From NCBI GenBank assembly GCA_025455125.1, contig JALONE010000133.1, positions 1 through 5,467 of the forward strand: 5,467 bases of DNA. The letters run 5' to 3'. A model generated the notes under the pieces. It worked only from the letters and a program-made list of their open reading frames with translations, was not told the DNA's origin and made no database searches. The stretch is from Bacteroidota bacterium (GTDB lineage Bacteria > Bacteroidota > Ignavibacteria > UBA10030). The position numbers and the translations under genes were made by a program. This document shows, piece by piece, positions 5,206 to 5,467 of this stretch. Each line of letters starts with the position of its first letter. Within the stretch, counting starts at the first letter, position 1.

Positions 5206-5467
5206 ATGGCTGATTCATACGGGTCGAACCAACTCACGGTGTTCGTTCGACGGTTGTCTCCCGCCCAACGTCTCACGATCGGCGGGGTCGCGATCGGTTC
5301 CATCGTTCTGATCGTGCTCCTCGTCAGCGTGCTGAACCGTCCCTCGTATGGGACCCTGTTCAGCAATGTGAATCCCGAAGACGCGTCAAAGATCGTAGAG
5401 CGGCTCAAAGAGCAGAACATTCCCTACATCCTCGAGGACGGGGGGAAAGCCATTCAAGTTCCCAAAC
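5206..5467 (+). CDS. fliF: FliF, flagellar MS-ring protein, N-terminal part (3' end outside the window)
   Basis: The frame opens with ATG at 5206, three bases after the fliE stop, and stays open for 87 codons to the right edge. Complete FliF proteins are usually about 530-570 residues, so only the first sixth is present. The translation begins MADSYGSNQLTVFVRRLSPA. A single hydrophobic segment at about residues 24-43 (TIGGVAIGSIVLIVLLVSVL) is the first transmembrane helix of FliF. It is followed by the typical periplasmic start, SYGTLFSNVNPEDASKIVER (47-66) and LKEQNIPYILEDGGKAIQVP, which matches the conserved LFSxLxxxDaxxIVxxLkxxxIPY pattern of the family. The ribosome site is weak (AGG at 5195-5197), consistent with coupling to fliE. 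FliF forms the inner-membrane ring on which the rotor and export gate assemble. Confidence 0.93.
   Translation, partial: MADSYGSNQLTVFVRRLSPAQRLTIGGVAIGSIVLIVLLVSVLNRPSYGTLFSNVNPEDASKIVERLKEQNIPYILEDGGKAIQVPK

Overview
The window is a dense, single-strand (+) stretch of a bacterial motility locus. A chemotaxis signalling block on the left is followed, after one short intergenic region, by the start of a flagellar basal-body operon. The DNA is fairly GC-rich by eye. Genes are tightly packed, with Shine-Dalgarno sequences before most starts. There is no sign of mobile DNA, RNA genes or CRISPR. The organism is a flagellated, chemotactic bacterium that is probably not an enterobacterium: cheZ, cheA and cheB directly precede flgB-flgC-fliE-fliF, and two small unfamiliar proteins are interleaved. 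My weak impression from protein style and order is a lineage near Ignavibacteria/Chlorobi, but the sequence alone does not settle this.

Region 1 (1-3257), signalling. The 3' end of a CheZ-type CheY-P phosphatase gene (2-337) runs in from the left edge. Next is cheA, which is broken. A 95-codon frame (383-670) holds the phosphotransfer (P1/Hpt) domain up to its third helix. A second frame (646-2151) starts in the fourth P1 helix and carries the dimerisation, kinase and CheW-like domains. At the junction about 11-12 residues normally present in P1 are missing and the frame changes, as expected for a short deletion whose length is not a multiple of three, whether real or an assembly error. An apparently intact cheB methylesterase gene (2172-3257, GTG start) follows.

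Region 2 (3267-3679). A 90-codon gene of unknown function ends in a compact domain with a Cys-Thr-Cys-Gly motif. The following 140-bp gap is the only real intergenic region. It contains a C-rich, G-poor stretch resembling a Rho-utilisation site, a perfect 19-nt polypyrimidine mirror repeat, and a good match to a sigma-54 (-24/-12) promoter just ahead of flgB. This looks like an operon boundary.

Region 3 (3680-5467), flagellar rod and base. flgB and flgC (proximal rod proteins) overlap by ATGA. They are followed by a 95-codon proline-rich small gene of unknown function, then fliE (MS-ring/rod junction), then the first 87 codons of fliF (MS ring), which runs off the right edge.

The products would work together as follows. 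CheA phosphorylates CheY (encoded elsewhere) and CheB; CheZ removes phosphate from CheY; CheB resets receptor methylation; the Flg/Fli proteins build the motor base that CheY acts on. I see no clearly new large system. The items most worth attention are the cheA break, the two small unknown proteins and the intergenic regulatory region.
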